Counted from the stretch's first letter, positions 8,849-17,138 are shown. The stretch: DNA of 64,000 bases from Telluria mixta (GCF_029223865.1 NZ_CP119520.1:5580001-5644000), one strand, 5' to 3'. Notes: generated by a model from the sequence alone, not told the origin. Numbers and translations are program-made.

Positions 8849-9448
8849 ATGAATACGATCGAATTCTGGTTCGACTTCGGCAGTAACTACAGCTACCTGA
8901 GCATAATGCGTACCCAGCGCATCCGGCGTCTCGCGGCCGACGCGGGTGTGCGGGTGGTACTGAAACCGTTCCTCCTCGGGCCGATCTTCAAGGCGCAGGG
9001 GTGGGAGACGTCGCCGTTCGTGCTGCAGGCCGCCAAGGGGCGCTATGTGTGGCGCGACATGGAGCGGCAGTGTGCGAAATACGGCTTGCGCTGGCGGCAG
9101 CCTTCCGTCTTTCCGCGCAACGGGTTGCTGGCGGCGCGCGTCGCGCTGCACGGGGAGGGCGCGGCGTGGGAGTTCGATTTCTGCGAACAGGTCATGCTGG
9201 CGAACTTCGCGGACGACCGGGAGATCGGGGACGAGGCGGTCATCCGCGCCATTCTGGCCGGACTTGGCGTGGACAGTGACCCGATCGTCGCGGCTGCGCG
9301 GGGCGACGCGTGCAAAGCCGGATTACGTGCGCGGACCGCCGCTGCCCAGTCGCGCGGTATCTTCGGCGCGCCCACTTTCTTCGTTGGCGACGAGATGTTT
9401 TGGGGGAACGATCGGCTCGAGGATGCGCTGGCGCTCGCCGGCCGGTGA
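8849..9448 (+). CDS. 2-hydroxychromene-2-carboxylate isomerase-like (DsbA-fold) protein
   Basis: Protein of 199 residues of the kappa-class GST/HCCA isomerase family, glutathione-dependent enzymes best known from naphthalene breakdown. It starts IEFWFDFGSNYSYLSIMR, the family opening in which the serine near residue 11-16 activates glutathione. It ends GIFGAPTFFVGDEMFWGNDRL, the typical cis-proline loop and C-terminal motif (about 169-190). It is cotranscribed with the preceding oxidoreductase gene (12-bp gap). No ring-cleavage genes are nearby, so a role other than aromatic degradation is likely. A detoxification or side-product isomerisation job is only a guess. Confidence 0.87.
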   Translation: MNTIEFWFDFGSNYSYLSIMRTQRIRRLAADAGVRVVLKPFLLGPIFKAQGWETSPFVLQAAKGRYVWRDMERQCAKYGLRWRQPSVFPRNGLLAARVALHGEGAAWEFDFCEQVMLANFADDREIGDEAVIRAILAGLGVDSDPIVAAARGDACKAGLRARTAAAQSRGIFGAPTFFVGDEMFWGNDRLEDALALAGR

Positions 9449-9546
9449 AATTCATTACTCTGATTCGGGAAAATGATGCCTTTTCGAGACCGTTGAATCG
9501 ATAGAATACAGGCCAGATCGTTCACGTGCCGGATATGAGGAAGTTC

Positions 9547-10578
9547 ATGAAAGTTGGGAAGTGCATTCTCGCAGCAACCATCGCGACTGCCCTGGCAGGG
9601 TGCGCCACGGAGCCTGTCAAGGGCACGTTTCACTGGACATCGAGTGCGCCCCTGATCTCGCCCCAGCCGGTTCCGGACCAGACCATCCATGGCGTGAAAG
9701 ATCCTTCGATCGTCCACGTGAACGGCAAGTATCACGTGTTCATGACGACGGCCGGCTCGAAAGGCTGGGGACTCGCGTACACCAGCTTCGACAAATGGGA
9801 AGATGCCGCGTCCGCGCCCATCGTCCCGCTCGACAAGTCCCCGATGGGGCCGGGTTATCGCGCTGCGCCGCAGGTCTTCTATTTTGCGCCGCAGAAGAAG
9901 TGGTATCTCGTCTACCAGGGGGGCGATCCGCTGTATTCGACGTCGGACGATATCGGCGATCCGATGTCCTGGAGCGCGCCGAAGCCGTTCTTCCCGGTGG
10001 TTCCCGACATCATCAAGGAACCGCAGGGCCACGGCTGGCTGGATTTCTGGGTCATCTGCGACGATAAAAAATGCTATCTGTTCAATACCGACGACCATGG
10101 CCGCCTGCTCCGGTCCGAAACGGATCTGAGCCAGTTCCCGAACGGCTTCCGCAATACGGTCGCCGTCCTCAGCGAAAAAACGGAAGACTTGTTTGAGGCG
10201 AGCAATACCTACCGGATTGCGAATTCGGATACGTACATTACCCTGGTGGAGGCAATGTCTCCGAAAGGACGCTATTTCCGGATCTGGAAGAGCGATCGCC
10301 TGGACGGAAAATGGGAGCCGTTCTCTTCCGCGCCCATGAACACGTTCGCCGGCAGCGATAACGTCGAACGCCTTTGGTCGGAAGGGATCTCGCACGGTGA
10401 AATGATACGGACGAATGCCGACCAGACGATGACGATCGATCCGTGCCGGCCGCTCGAATACCTTTTCCAGGGCAATGACCCGGCCGTGCGTGTGGATGAC
10501 TACATCAAGCTGCCGTATCGCCTGGGTGTCATCACGGCGAAGGGCGACAATCCGGTGAGCGCGCTCTGCCGCCGGTAG
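9547..10578 (+). CDS. GH62 alpha-L-arabinofuranosidase, lipoprotein
   Basis: Secreted enzyme predicted to remove arabinose side chains from arabinoxylan. The start at 9547 is set by GAGGA five bases upstream and gives a lipoprotein signal (MKVGKCILAATIATALAGC, Cys 19), so the enzyme is probably anchored to a membrane. The GH62 signature is strong: FHWTSSAPLISPQ, KDPSIVHVNGKYHVF with the candidate base Asp, FWVICDDKKCYLFNTDDHG, LFEASNTYRI, and GISHGEMIRTNADQTMTIDP holding a Glu expected to be the acid. The length of about 343 residues is a full catalytic domain with no carbohydrate-binding module. It stands about 14 kb from the main xylan cluster, and I see no xyl-box-like operator in front. 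A -10-like TAGAAT lies at 9502-9507. Confidence 0.88.
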   Translation: MKVGKCILAATIATALAGCATEPVKGTFHWTSSAPLISPQPVPDQTIHGVKDPSIVHVNGKYHVFMTTAGSKGWGLAYTSFDKWEDAASAPIVPLDKSPMGPGYRAAPQVFYFAPQKKWYLVYQGGDPLYSTSDDIGDPMSWSAPKPFFPVVPDIIKEPQGHGWLDFWVICDDKKCYLFNTDDHGRLLRSETDLSQFPNGFRNTVAVLSEKTEDLFEASNTYRIANSDTYITLVEAMSPKGRYFRIWKSDRLDGKWEPFSSAPMNTFAGSDNVERLWSEGISHGEMIRTNADQTMTIDPCRPLEYLFQGNDPAVRVDDYIKLPYRLGVITAKGDNPVSALCRR

Positions 10579-10593
10579 TGCTACTATTTCCTC

Positions 10594-10656
10594 ATGCACC
10601 GCACCCATTTCACCCGTCAAGCGATTATTACCACCATCATCCGGATGGTGGGTTAG
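10594..10656 (+). CDS. Candidate Ile/Thr-rich leader peptide
   Basis: A 20-codon frame starting ATG CAC CGC and ending TAG, with consecutive codons Ile-Ile-Thr-Thr-Ile-Ile at 10624-10641. Such runs are the control codons of amino-acid attenuators. The control codons overlap the first arm of the RNA structure described in the next entry. A weak point is the lack of a clear Shine-Dalgarno sequence before the ATG. It begins 15 bp after the GH62 stop. Confidence 0.45.
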   Translation: MHRTHFTRQAIITTIIRMVG

Positions 10657-10690
10657 CGCTTGCTTTGCGACCCGCCTGGAGGCGGGTTCG
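10630..10690 (+). promoter_or_regulatory. Attenuator-like alternative RNA hairpins
   Basis: Four segments can pair in mutually exclusive ways. Segment 1, ACCACCAT (10630-10637), pairs with ATGGTGGGT (10645-10653). Segment 2, GGTGGGT (10647-10653), can instead pair along its full length with ACCCGCC (10670-10676). That ACCCGCC can also pair with segment 4, GGCGGGT (10681-10687), giving a strong hairpin extended by GCG/CGC. This is the 1:2, 2:3, 3:4 logic of a leader-peptide attenuator. The 3:4 hairpin is not followed by a T-run, so it may act on Rho or on translation instead of as a standard terminator. It may alternatively just mark the end of the GH62 transcript. Confidence 0.45.
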
Positions 10691-10730
10691 CACCACAACC
10701 AGTCTCCATGGCCCAACCCAAGGAGACTTC

Positions 10731-11132
10731 ATGGCACCCCATCCCCTCGAACGACTGATCCGCGCCGCCGATGCCGCCATCACGGCGGAAGATTTCAATG
10801 CGCTGATGGATTTTTATGCGGACGATGCGACGCTCGTCGTCAAGCCCGGGCTGAACGTTTCCGGCAAGGAGAACATCCGCGCGGCGTTCGTGCGGATCGC
10901 CGACTACGTGCAGCACAGTCTTGTCGTCGGGCAGGGACGGATGGAGGTGATCGAAGGCGGGAATACCGCCCTCGTCATCATGGAATCCACGCTGGACTAC
11001 GTGGAGGCGGGGGACAAGGTGAGCGTCACGCGGCGCGCGACCTATGTGTTCCGGCGGGAGACCGACGGGCACTGGGTGTGCACCGTCGACAATTCGTACG
11101 GCACGGCGTTGCTGGATTACCCACCCAGATAA
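10731..11132 (+). CDS. NTF2-like (SnoaL/DUF4440-type) small protein
   Basis: A 133-residue protein with the cone-shaped NTF2-like fold pattern: an N-terminal helix pair (LIRAADAAITAEDFNALMDFYADDATLVV) followed by beta strands with alternating residues and the ending RRETDGHWVCTVDNSYG. Annotation pipelines often call such proteins SgcJ/EcaC or YybH family. The start at 10731 has AAGGAG at ideal distance; an upstream in-frame extension to a GTG at 10578 would read through the leader and is rejected. The reaction is unknown. It sits downstream of the attenuator-like leader, so it may respond to amino-acid supply. It overlaps the end of the alanine racemase gene by 16 bp. Confidence 0.75.
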   Translation: MAPHPLERLIRAADAAITAEDFNALMDFYADDATLVVKPGLNVSGKENIRAAFVRIADYVQHSLVVGQGRMEVIEGGNTALVIMESTLDYVEAGDKVSVTRRATYVFRRETDGHWVCTVDNSYGTALLDYPPR

Positions 11133-12247
11133 CGCCGGTCGAACCGGTTGCCCATCCGCGTCAGCACTTCGTAGCCGATCGTCCCGGCTTCCGCCGCGAC
11201 GACGTCGACATGCTGATGCGGCCCAAGCAGCTCGACGGTCATGCCCGGCTGCAGACGGGCTTCCGGCATGCCGGTGACGTCCAGCGTGATGCTGTCCATC
11301 GACACCGTACCGGCAATCGGCACGCGCACGCCGTCGATGTATGCGCAACCCCGGCCGGACAGGGCGCGCTGCCAGCCGTCCGCATAGCCGATGGCGATGG
11401 TGGCGATACGGCGCGTGCCGTCCGCCACGTAGCGGGCCCCGTAGCCGACGGCATCGCCGGCCTCGATCGTCCGTACCTGCACGATGCGCGCGTCCAGCGA
11501 CACGGCCTGGCGCAGCGGGTTCGCATGACCCGGCTGCGGATTGATGCCGTACAGCGCGGCGCCCGGACGCGCGAGGTCGTAGTGAAAATCGGGGCCGAGG
11601 AAGACGGCCGACGAATTCGCGAGGCTCGCGGGCATCGCCGGGAATTGCGCGCGGATGGCGTCGAAGCGCCGGCGCTGGCGCTCGTTCATCGGATGATCCG
11701 GCACGTCCGCGCAGGCCAGGTGGCTCATCAGGAGGACCGGCTCGAATGCAGCGAGCCAGTTGGGCGGATCGCCCAGCGCATCGAGGTCCGCGGGCGACAG
11801 GCCCATGCGCGACATGCCGCTGTCGACCTGCACCGCGGCGGAAAGGCGGCGGCCGAGGCGTTCGCACAGGGCGCTCCATTCGCGCACCTGGCCGGGGTCG
11901 TTCAGCACCGGCGTCAGGCCGTGTTCGAGGAAGTCGGCGGCCGTGCCGGGCGGCGGTCCATGCAGGACGTAGATGGTGCTGTCGGGCGGGACGATGTCGC
12001 GCAGGTGGATGCCTTCGTCGACGTGGGCCGTGAAGAACACGCGGCAGCCCGCGTGCACGAGCGCGGGCGCGACGCGCACCATGCCGAGACCATAGGCGTC
12101 GGCCTTCATGACGCCGGCGACGACGGCGCCGCCCGCGCGTTCCACCAGCAGGCGGTAGTTCGCCGCGATGGCGTCCAGGTCGATGGTCAGGAGCGCGCCG
12201 GCGCGGGAAGCGTTCGCGACGTGCGAGGGATGGGCGACCGCGTTCAT
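11117..12247 (-). CDS. dadX: Alanine racemase (catabolic, DadX type)
   Basis: PLP-dependent enzyme interconverting L- and D-alanine. The 376 residues contain the PLP-binding lysine in [10 protein letters not shown] (Lys 48) and the second catalytic tyrosine in [12 protein letters not shown] (about residue 267), with the C-terminal barrel ending [18 protein letters not shown]. Its ATG overlaps the dadA stop in ATGA, so it is the second gene of a dadA-racemase operon. This points to alanine catabolism (the racemase feeds D-alanine to DadA) and not to the biosynthetic alr. The Lrp-type regulator divergent from dadA supports that role. The assignment as DadX instead of Alr rests on this context. 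Confidence 0.92.
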   Translation of the reverse strand: MNAVAHPSHVANASRAGALLTIDLDAIAANYRLLVERAGGAVVAGVMKADAYGLGMVRVAPALVHAGCRVFFTAHVDEGIHLRDIVPPDSTIYVLHGPPPGTAADFLEHGLTPVLNDPGQVREWSALCERLGRRLSAAVQVDSGMSRMGLSPADLDALGDPPNWLAAFEPVLLMSHLACADVPDHPMNERQRRRFDAIRAQFPAMPASLANSSAVFLGPDFHYDLARPGAALYGINPQPGHANPLRQAVSLDARIVQVRTIEAGDAVGYGARYVADGTRRIATIAIGYADGWQRALSGRGCAYIDGVRVPIAGTVSMDSITLDVTGMPEARLQPGMTVELLGPHQHVDVVAAEAGTIGYEVLTRMGNRFDRRYLGG

Positions 12248-13536
12248 GCCTTGGCCAGCTCCGCGCGCACGGGTGCGGTGCGGGTGCCGGCATAGCGGAA
12301 CACGGCCAGGTCGTCGGCGTGGATGGCCGGGACCTTGCCGCTCACCAGGTCGGCGATGACGCTGGCCGAGCCGCATGCCATCGTCCATCCCAGCGTGCCG
12401 TGGCCGGTGTTGAGGAACAGGTTCTTCAGCGGCGTGGCGCCGACGATCGGGGTGCTGTCCGGCGTCATCGGGCGCAGGCCCGTCCAGAACGTGGCGCGCG
12501 CGACGTCGCCGCCGCCCGGGAACAGGTCGTTGACGACGAGTTCCAGCGTCTCGCGCCGGCGCGGATTCAGCACCTTGCTGTAGCCCGCGATCTCCGCCAT
12601 GCCGCCCACGCGGATCCGGTCGTCGAAGCGGGTCACGGCGATTTTATAAGTCTCGTCGAGGATCGTGGAGGCCGGTGCTTTCGCCGCATCGACGATCGGC
12701 ACCGTGATCGAATAGCCCTTGAGCGGGTAGACGGGCACGCGGAACTGGTCCTGCAGGAGCAGGCGCGAATAGCTTCCCAGTGCCAGCACGTAGCGGTCGG
12801 CCGTCACGCGGCCCTTGTCCGTTTGTACGCCGACGACGTGGCCATTGGCGATGTCGAGGCGTTCGATCGCCGTGTCGAACTGGAAGCGCACGCCGAGCTC
12901 GCGCGCCATCTGCGCGAGACGCGTCGTGAACAGCTGGCAGTCGCCCGTCTCGTCGTTCGGCAGGCGCAAGCCGCCGACCAGTTTATTGCGCACGTTGCCC
13001 AGTGCCGGCTCGGCCTGCGCGAGCTGCTCGCGGCCGAGAACTTCGAACGCCACGCCGGCTTCCTTCAGCACCTCGATGTCCTTGGCGGCGCCGTCGAACT
13101 GCGCCTGCGTGCGGAACAGCTGCAGGGTGCCTTGCTGGCGGCCTTCGTAGGCGATACCCGTTTCGGCACGGAGCGAACGGATGCAATCGCGGCTGTACTC
13201 GGCGAGGCGTACCATACGCTCCTTGTTGACGGCGTAGCGGTCGGCGTCGCAGTTCTTATACATCTCCCACATCCACTGAAGCTGGAACAGGGAGCCGTCC
13301 GGCTGGATCGCCAGCGGCGCGTGGCGCTGGAACAGCCATTTGAACGCCTTCAGCGGAATGCCCGGCGCCGCCCACGGCGATGCGTAGCCCGGCGAGATCT
13401 GGCCGGCGTTGGCGAAGCTGGTTTCCAGGGCCGGACCCGGTTGACGGTCGATCACGGTGACGTCGTGGCCGGCCTTGGCCAGGTAATAAGCGGTGGTCAC
13501 GCCGACCACGCCGCTGCCGAGTACGATGACGCGCAT
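12244..13536 (-). CDS. dadA: D-amino acid dehydrogenase small subunit
   Basis: FAD enzyme at the inner membrane that oxidises D-alanine and other D-amino acids, passing electrons to the respiratory chain. The 430 residues start with the dinucleotide-binding motif [20 protein letters not shown] and the following acidic strand end (VIDR). They carry the family segment [20 protein letters not shown] and end with the FAD-contacting [15 protein letters not shown]. The gene heads the operon with the racemase (4-bp overlap) and is divergent from an Lrp/AsnC gene across a 106-bp AT-rich gap, the usual arrangement for alanine-induced dad operons. Confidence 0.95.
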   Translation of the reverse strand: MRVIVLGSGVVGVTTAYYLAKAGHDVTVIDRQPGPALETSFANAGQISPGYASPWAAPGIPLKAFKWLFQRHAPLAIQPDGSLFQLQWMWEMYKNCDADRYAVNKERMVRLAEYSRDCIRSLRAETGIAYEGRQQGTLQLFRTQAQFDGAAKDIEVLKEAGVAFEVLGREQLAQAEPALGNVRNKLVGGLRLPNDETGDCQLFTTRLAQMARELGVRFQFDTAIERLDIANGHVVGVQTDKGRVTADRYVLALGSYSRLLLQDQFRVPVYPLKGYSITVPIVDAAKAPASTILDETYKIAVTRFDDRIRVGGMAEIAGYSKVLNPRRRETLELVVNDLFPGGGDVARATFWTGLRPMTPDSTPIVGATPLKNLFLNTGHGTLGWTMACGSASVIADLVSGKVPAIHADDLAVFRYAGTRTAPVRAELAKA

Positions 13537-13642
13537 AGCTTTCCTTGTGTCTCTGTTATTCTAGAATCAGAAAATGTTTTTATTGTAGTAGTCGTAATGC
13601 GATAATTGTTTCGGTTTGCAATTAACTTTTTAGTGATAAATC
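13537..13642. promoter_or_regulatory. AT-rich divergent promoter region of dadA and lrp-like gene
   Basis: This 106-bp stretch is strikingly AT-rich compared with the rest of the window and separates dadA from the Lrp-type gene. Lrp-family proteins bind degenerate AT-rich sites, so it probably contains both promoters and the regulator's sites. I cannot place a single operator with confidence. Confidence 0.5.
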
Positions 13643-14128
13643 ATGCGCGTGCAAAAAGACTCGAACCGTGTGCTGGACCGCATCGACCTGCACATCTTGT
13701 CCATCCTGCAGGACGACGGCCGCATCGTGATGAAGGACCTGGCGGAGCGCGTGGGCCTGTCGCTGACGCCCTGCATCGAGCGTGTGAAACGCATGGAGCG
13801 CGACGGCGTCATCGCCGGCTACCATGCCCGCGTGGCGCCGCGGGCGCTGGGGCTGCAGATCCTCGTGTTCGTGGAGATCACGCTGCGCCAGAAGTCGGAG
13901 CAGGCGTTCGAACGCTTCCGCCGCGCGATGCTGGCGATTCCCGAGGTGATGGAATGCCACCTCGTGTCCGGGGACTTCGATTACCTGATCAAGGCGCGCA
14001 TTCCGGAGATGACGGAATACCGGCGATTGCTGGGCGAGATCCTGCACGTGGCGGATGGCGGCCAGTCGAAGAGTTATGTCGTGATGGAAGAGGTCAAGGA
14101 GACGCTCGCGGTGTCGATCGCGCGTTGA
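13643..14128 (+). CDS. Lrp/AsnC-family transcriptional regulator, probable dad operon regulator
   Basis: A 161-residue leucine-responsive-type regulator. It has an N-terminal helix-turn-helix (LDRIDLHILSILQDDGRIVMKDLAERVGLS to about residue 62) and a C-terminal RAM ligand-binding domain (about 75-155) with the family stretch EVMECHLVSGDFDYLIKARI. The divergent position next to dadA matches the known pairing of Lrp-type activators with alanine catabolic operons (BkdR/DadR-like). Alanine is the likely ligand by context. A perfect 26-bp dyad at its 3' end probably terminates transcription. Confidence 0.93.
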   Translation: MRVQKDSNRVLDRIDLHILSILQDDGRIVMKDLAERVGLSLTPCIERVKRMERDGVIAGYHARVAPRALGLQILVFVEITLRQKSEQAFERFRRAMLAIPEVMECHLVSGDFDYLIKARIPEMTEYRRLLGEILHVADGGQSKSYVVMEEVKETLAVSIAR

Positions 14129-14152
14129 CGGGACGTGCCGGCACGTCCCGTC
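14127..14152. terminator. Perfect 26-bp dyad, bidirectional terminator candidate
   Basis: GACGGGACGTGCC and GGCACGTCCCGTC are perfect 13-bp complements with no spacer (four bases would form the loop). It overlaps the lrp stop and lies between two convergent genes. T-runs are missing on both sides, so Rho-independent termination would be weak. Confidence 0.5.
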
Positions 14153-14164
14153 GAACGGTCAGCC

Positions 14165-15217
14165 TCAGCGGGTGACTTTATCCCAGCCGTGCCGGACGGC
14201 GGCCTTCACCTTTTCCCAGGTCGAGCCGGCGGCGCTGCCATGGCTGCTTTCCCAATCGGTGCGCAGGTCCGGTTCGACGTCGTCCCATTGGCGGCCCTGG
14301 TAGCGCGCGTCGCTGCGCATCTGCGTGCCGTAGCTGTACGCCGGCGCATAATCGTCGTAGCTGCCGCCCGCGGCGCCGTAGGTGCTGGCGTAGTGCGTGC
14401 GATAGTAGGTGTCGTCGGCTTGCGCCGAACCGCCCAGCCGCTCGACCTGCACTTCGGTGTGGCGCACGGTGTCGCTCACGTTTTCCTGACGCTGGGTGAC
14501 TTCCTTGCCGACCAGGACTTCCTCGACGACGCGGGCGGTCTTCTGCACGACCGCCTCCTCGCCGGTGGCACGCACCTCGATCGCCTGTTCACGCAGTGCG
14601 TCGGCGTCGGCCGGACGGTCGACCGCATGGCGCTCGACATTCACGCGTTCCTCGCGCAGGCGGATCTGCTCGTGCACCGGTTGCTCCGTCATGTAGGAGC
14701 GCACGCGCACGCCGCCGCGCTCGACTTCGCGCTTGCCGACGATGAGCTGTTCCTCGACGACGGGGACGTGCGCTTCGCCGCCCGTGGTCCCCGCGGCCGG
14801 CGCATCGCGGTCGGCGGCCGCGACCGTGGCCGCGCCGGCGGCGCCCGTCACTGGCGGCACCCAGCCTTCCGATTTCCACTGGTTGGCGCGCTCGTCGATA
14901 TCGACGCTCCCGAGATGGCCGTCCTCGAGGGCGCGGACCGCCTCGTCGACCTCGTCGTCATCGACGTCGGCGACCAGCAGCAGGCCGCCACGGCGCACGC
15001 CTTCCTCGTACACGTGGCGGTCCTCCTCGGGCAAGAACGCGTTCTTGATCGACGCCCACATGCCGGGCGCCGCGGGCGACGAGTAGCCGGTCTCGCCGAT
15101 CGACGACTTGTCGTAGATATTGACGTTGTCCATATCGATATTCGCGTCGAGCAGACGCTGGCGGCCGGCCTCGGCATCGGCCCGCGTATCGAACAATGCT
15201 GTGATAGTCCGTGACAT
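14165..15217 (-). CDS. YsnF/AvaK (DUF2382) domain stress protein
   Basis: A 350-residue soluble protein without signal peptide. The N-terminal part (ITALFDTRADAEAGRQRLLDANI, about 1-110) resembles the general-stress 17M-like domain. The middle (about 145-255) is the YsnF/AvaK domain: VPVVEEQLIVGKREVERGGVRVRSY, then RLREERVNVERHAVDRP and VQKTARVVEEVLVGKEVTQRQENVSDTVR. The C-terminus is rich in Gly, Tyr and Asp and ends in a helix (TWEKVKAAVRHGWDKV). Related proteins are general stress proteins of unknown biochemistry. It precedes the OmpA-like gene's stop by 28 bp on the same strand, consistent with a small stress operon or shared induction. Confidence 0.85.
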   Translation of the reverse strand: MSRTITALFDTRADAEAGRQRLLDANIDMDNVNIYDKSSIGETGYSSPAAPGMWASIKNAFLPEEDRHVYEEGVRRGGLLLVADVDDDEVDEAVRALEDGHLGSVDIDERANQWKSEGWVPPVTGAAGAATVAAADRDAPAAGTTGGEAHVPVVEEQLIVGKREVERGGVRVRSYMTEQPVHEQIRLREERVNVERHAVDRPADADALREQAIEVRATGEEAVVQKTARVVEEVLVGKEVTQRQENVSDTVRHTEVQVERLGGSAQADDTYYRTHYASTYGAAGGSYDDYAPAYSYGTQMRSDARYQGRQWDDVEPDLRTDWESSHGSAAGSTWEKVKAAVRHGWDKVTR

Positions 15218-15245
15218 GGGATATTCCTTTCTGTGTCTGTTGGGA

Positions 15246-15872
15246 TCAGCGCTGGAGCACGATCAGCTCGGTGCGACGGTTCTCGAAGCGGCCGCTCTGG
15301 GTGGCGTTGGTGTCGACGGGATTCGACTCGCCGCCGGATGCCGTCTCCAGGCGGGTAGCGGCAATACCTTCGGCCACGAGTGCCGCCTTCACGCTCTCCG
15401 CACGTTCGTTGCCGAGCGTGGCGTTGGCGGGAGCCGTGCCGCGTGCATCGGCATAACCGACGATGCGGATGCGCGCATTCGGATACTGCTTCAGGGTGGC
15501 TGCCAGCGCGTTCACCTCGTCGCGGTCCGCCGCACGGATGTCGCTCTTGTTGGTATCGAAATTCAGCTTTTCGAACACGAAGGTGCGGGGCAATGCTTCG
15601 GTACCGCCAAGATAGGTACCGACGGTCGACGTCACGGGGAGGGGCGTCGTCGTCGTCGTCGGGGTGACGGGGACGGTGGCGGGTGCGGCGGTGGAGCCCG
15701 CTGCAACACGGGCGGCCTCATTGTTGCGGTTGCAACGTGTCAGCCCAAACAGCAGAGCAAGAACGCCCAGCGCGAGCAGTAACCAGGGCAGCCAGCCCGT
15801 CTTTTTTGTAGCCGGGCCGACGTGAACGTCCCGTGGCGGTGCGCCGTCGCCGCGATGATCCGGATTTGCCAT
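15246..15872 (-). CDS. OmpA-family peptidoglycan-binding protein, inner-membrane anchored
   Basis: A 208-residue protein with a cytoplasmic N-terminal tail, one hydrophobic helix (GWLPWLLLALGVLALLFGL, about 26-44), a Thr/Pro-rich linker (VTPTTTTTPLPVT) and a C-terminal OmpA domain (about 95-205). The domain carries the peptidoglycan-contacting segments TNKSDIRAADRDEVNALAATL and VGYADARGT, plus GNERAESVKAAL and the final FENRRTELIVL. Unlike true OmpA it has no beta-barrel, so it likely tethers the inner membrane to the cell wall. It is preceded by a 620-bp gap holding an inverted repeat. Confidence 0.88.
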   Translation of the reverse strand: MANPDHRGDGAPPRDVHVGPATKKTGWLPWLLLALGVLALLFGLTRCNRNNEAARVAAGSTAAPATVPVTPTTTTTPLPVTSTVGTYLGGTEALPRTFVFEKLNFDTNKSDIRAADRDEVNALAATLKQYPNARIRIVGYADARGTAPANATLGNERAESVKAALVAEGIAATRLETASGGESNPVDTNATQSGRFENRRTELIVLQR

Positions 15873-16493
15873 GATGCCTTCTCCTTATTCCGTTGTAGGT
15901 ATGTTTGAAGTAGTCGCCAACGTGTCACGAATGCGATCAACATGTCATAAAAATGCATTACTGCATTCATATGTTGGCAATTTGATGACAATTCCATTGT
16001 AGCGATCAGCTGCGTGTCTTTTTGGTGCGCTTGTAAGCCAAGTGCGCATACATAGGTAGGACAAGGGAGGCGTAAAGTGTAAACACAGCCCGACAGTTTG
16101 CGGAGCGTCCGCGGGTCGCGCAGCGTGGGAGCGGCACGCGGCCTTCGTGGAATATCGTCTGCCGGTCTCGATTACGTGCTGGTCGCTGTCGCGCAGCCAC
16201 GACCTCGACCTGGAGCGGGCGACGACGGGACTTTCCACCGGCGGGTCCGGCGTGCGGGCGCTGAAGCTGCGATCCAGATCGCCCGGATCCGCCCGTTTCG
16301 TGGATTGGTCGCCAGAACGATCATGTCGAGGCGGACAAGATAGTCGAAACGGGCGGGGCTATCAGAATCGACTTTTTTACCGACACTCCAAGTTCCGGGA
16401 AAGCTTTACGGCAACGCGATGCCGGCGTGCCGCAATCAATGGCGCGCCCCCGGCATCTTAATATTTCCACATCGAGATATCGCAAGCTAAATA
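15873..16493. other. 620-bp intergenic region with inverted repeat and gene relic
   Basis: No convincing gene. The part next to the OmpA-like gene is AT-rich and contains a nested dyad (15939-15977): AATGCA-TTAC-TGCATT at 15952-15967, flanked by CAACAT and ATGTTG. At 16115-16159 lies a 45-bp copy nearly identical to part of the S51 peptidase gene at 17955-18000 (about 42 of 46 positions match), on the same strand relative to that gene. Short open frames here lack ribosome sites and known domains. Confidence 0.6.
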
Positions 16494-17138
16494 TCAGTGG
16501 TGGCGGGCTTCATGCCGGGCCTGAGCGCCGTCGCCCTTCGTGTCGACCGGGTCCGCGTCCAGGTCCGCATCCGCTTGCGTCGGTTGCGAGGCGTCGCCGA
16601 TCTCGGAGTGGCGGTTCAGGTGCTGGACGATGAACCAGGACTGGAGTTCGTTCAGGCGCACCAGATCGCTGACGATCAGGTCGTTCGTGCCGTCGTCACC
16701 GTGATCGGCGGCTTCGCGGGCAAGCGGACGGGCTTCCAGCAGAATCGTTTCATGGCCATCGGCAAGGCGGTCGAGCTGGGCACGGGCCGATTCACGGCCG
16801 CGCGGTCCGCGCGCGATGGACGACTCGCTGTTGACGTCGCCCGGCAATGCAAACGTAACGCCGCCCAGTCCCTGAATGCGCTCGGCGATCGTGTCCATCA
16901 GTTCCGCCTGCTCTTCGTAATGCTTGTCGAACAGCAGATGCAATTCGTAGAACGTGGCGCCGGCCGTTTGCCAGTGCGCTTTCTTGTAGGCGTCGCGCAT
17001 GGCCATGGTATGGGCCAGCAGGCGATTCAATGCACGCACGCTCCTGGCGCGCACGTCGGCGCCGAGTCCGATGCGCACGTTCTGCAGGGTGCCGAAATCC
17101 TGGATGACGTGATCGTCCTGATTATTCTTGTCGCTCAT
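16494..17138 (-). CDS. Dps-like ferritin family protein
   Basis: A 214-residue iron-storage/DNA-protection protein of the Dps group, forming shells that oxidise and hold iron and shield DNA under stress. The ferroxidase-type segments are visible: ALNRLLAHTMAMRDAYKKAHWQ (His about 59), FYELHLLFDKHYEEQAELMD and IAERIQGLGG. The start at 17138 (MSDKNNQDDHVIQDFG) has an AGCGAGGACAC context. The C-terminal 35 residues form an acidic then basic tail (DADLDADPVD, ARHEARHH) not found in short Dps proteins. A stress role agrees with the neighbouring YsnF-like and OmpA-like genes. Confidence 0.9.
   Translation of the reverse strand: MSDKNNQDDHVIQDFGTLQNVRIGLGADVRARSVRALNRLLAHTMAMRDAYKKAHWQTAGATFYELHLLFDKHYEEQAELMDTIAERIQGLGGVTFALPGDVNSESSIARGPRGRESARAQLDRLADGHETILLEARPLAREAADHGDDGTNDLIVSDLVRLNELQSWFIVQHLNRHSEIGDASQPTQADADLDADPVDTKGDGAQARHEARHH

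Noticed and set aside
10578..10730. N-terminal extension of the NTF2-like gene from a GTG at 10578, and a His-leader reading (HHHPD) in that frame
   Set aside because: The frame overlaps the GH62 stop, has no ribosome site and no stop before the gene; the ATG at 10731 has a perfect ribosome site. A His leader would need its own start and stop.
16006..16461. Small frames in the 15873-16493 gap (16006-16238 minus, 16098-16461 plus)
   Set aside because: No ribosome sites, atypical composition, and part of them is explained by the copied S51 gene segment.
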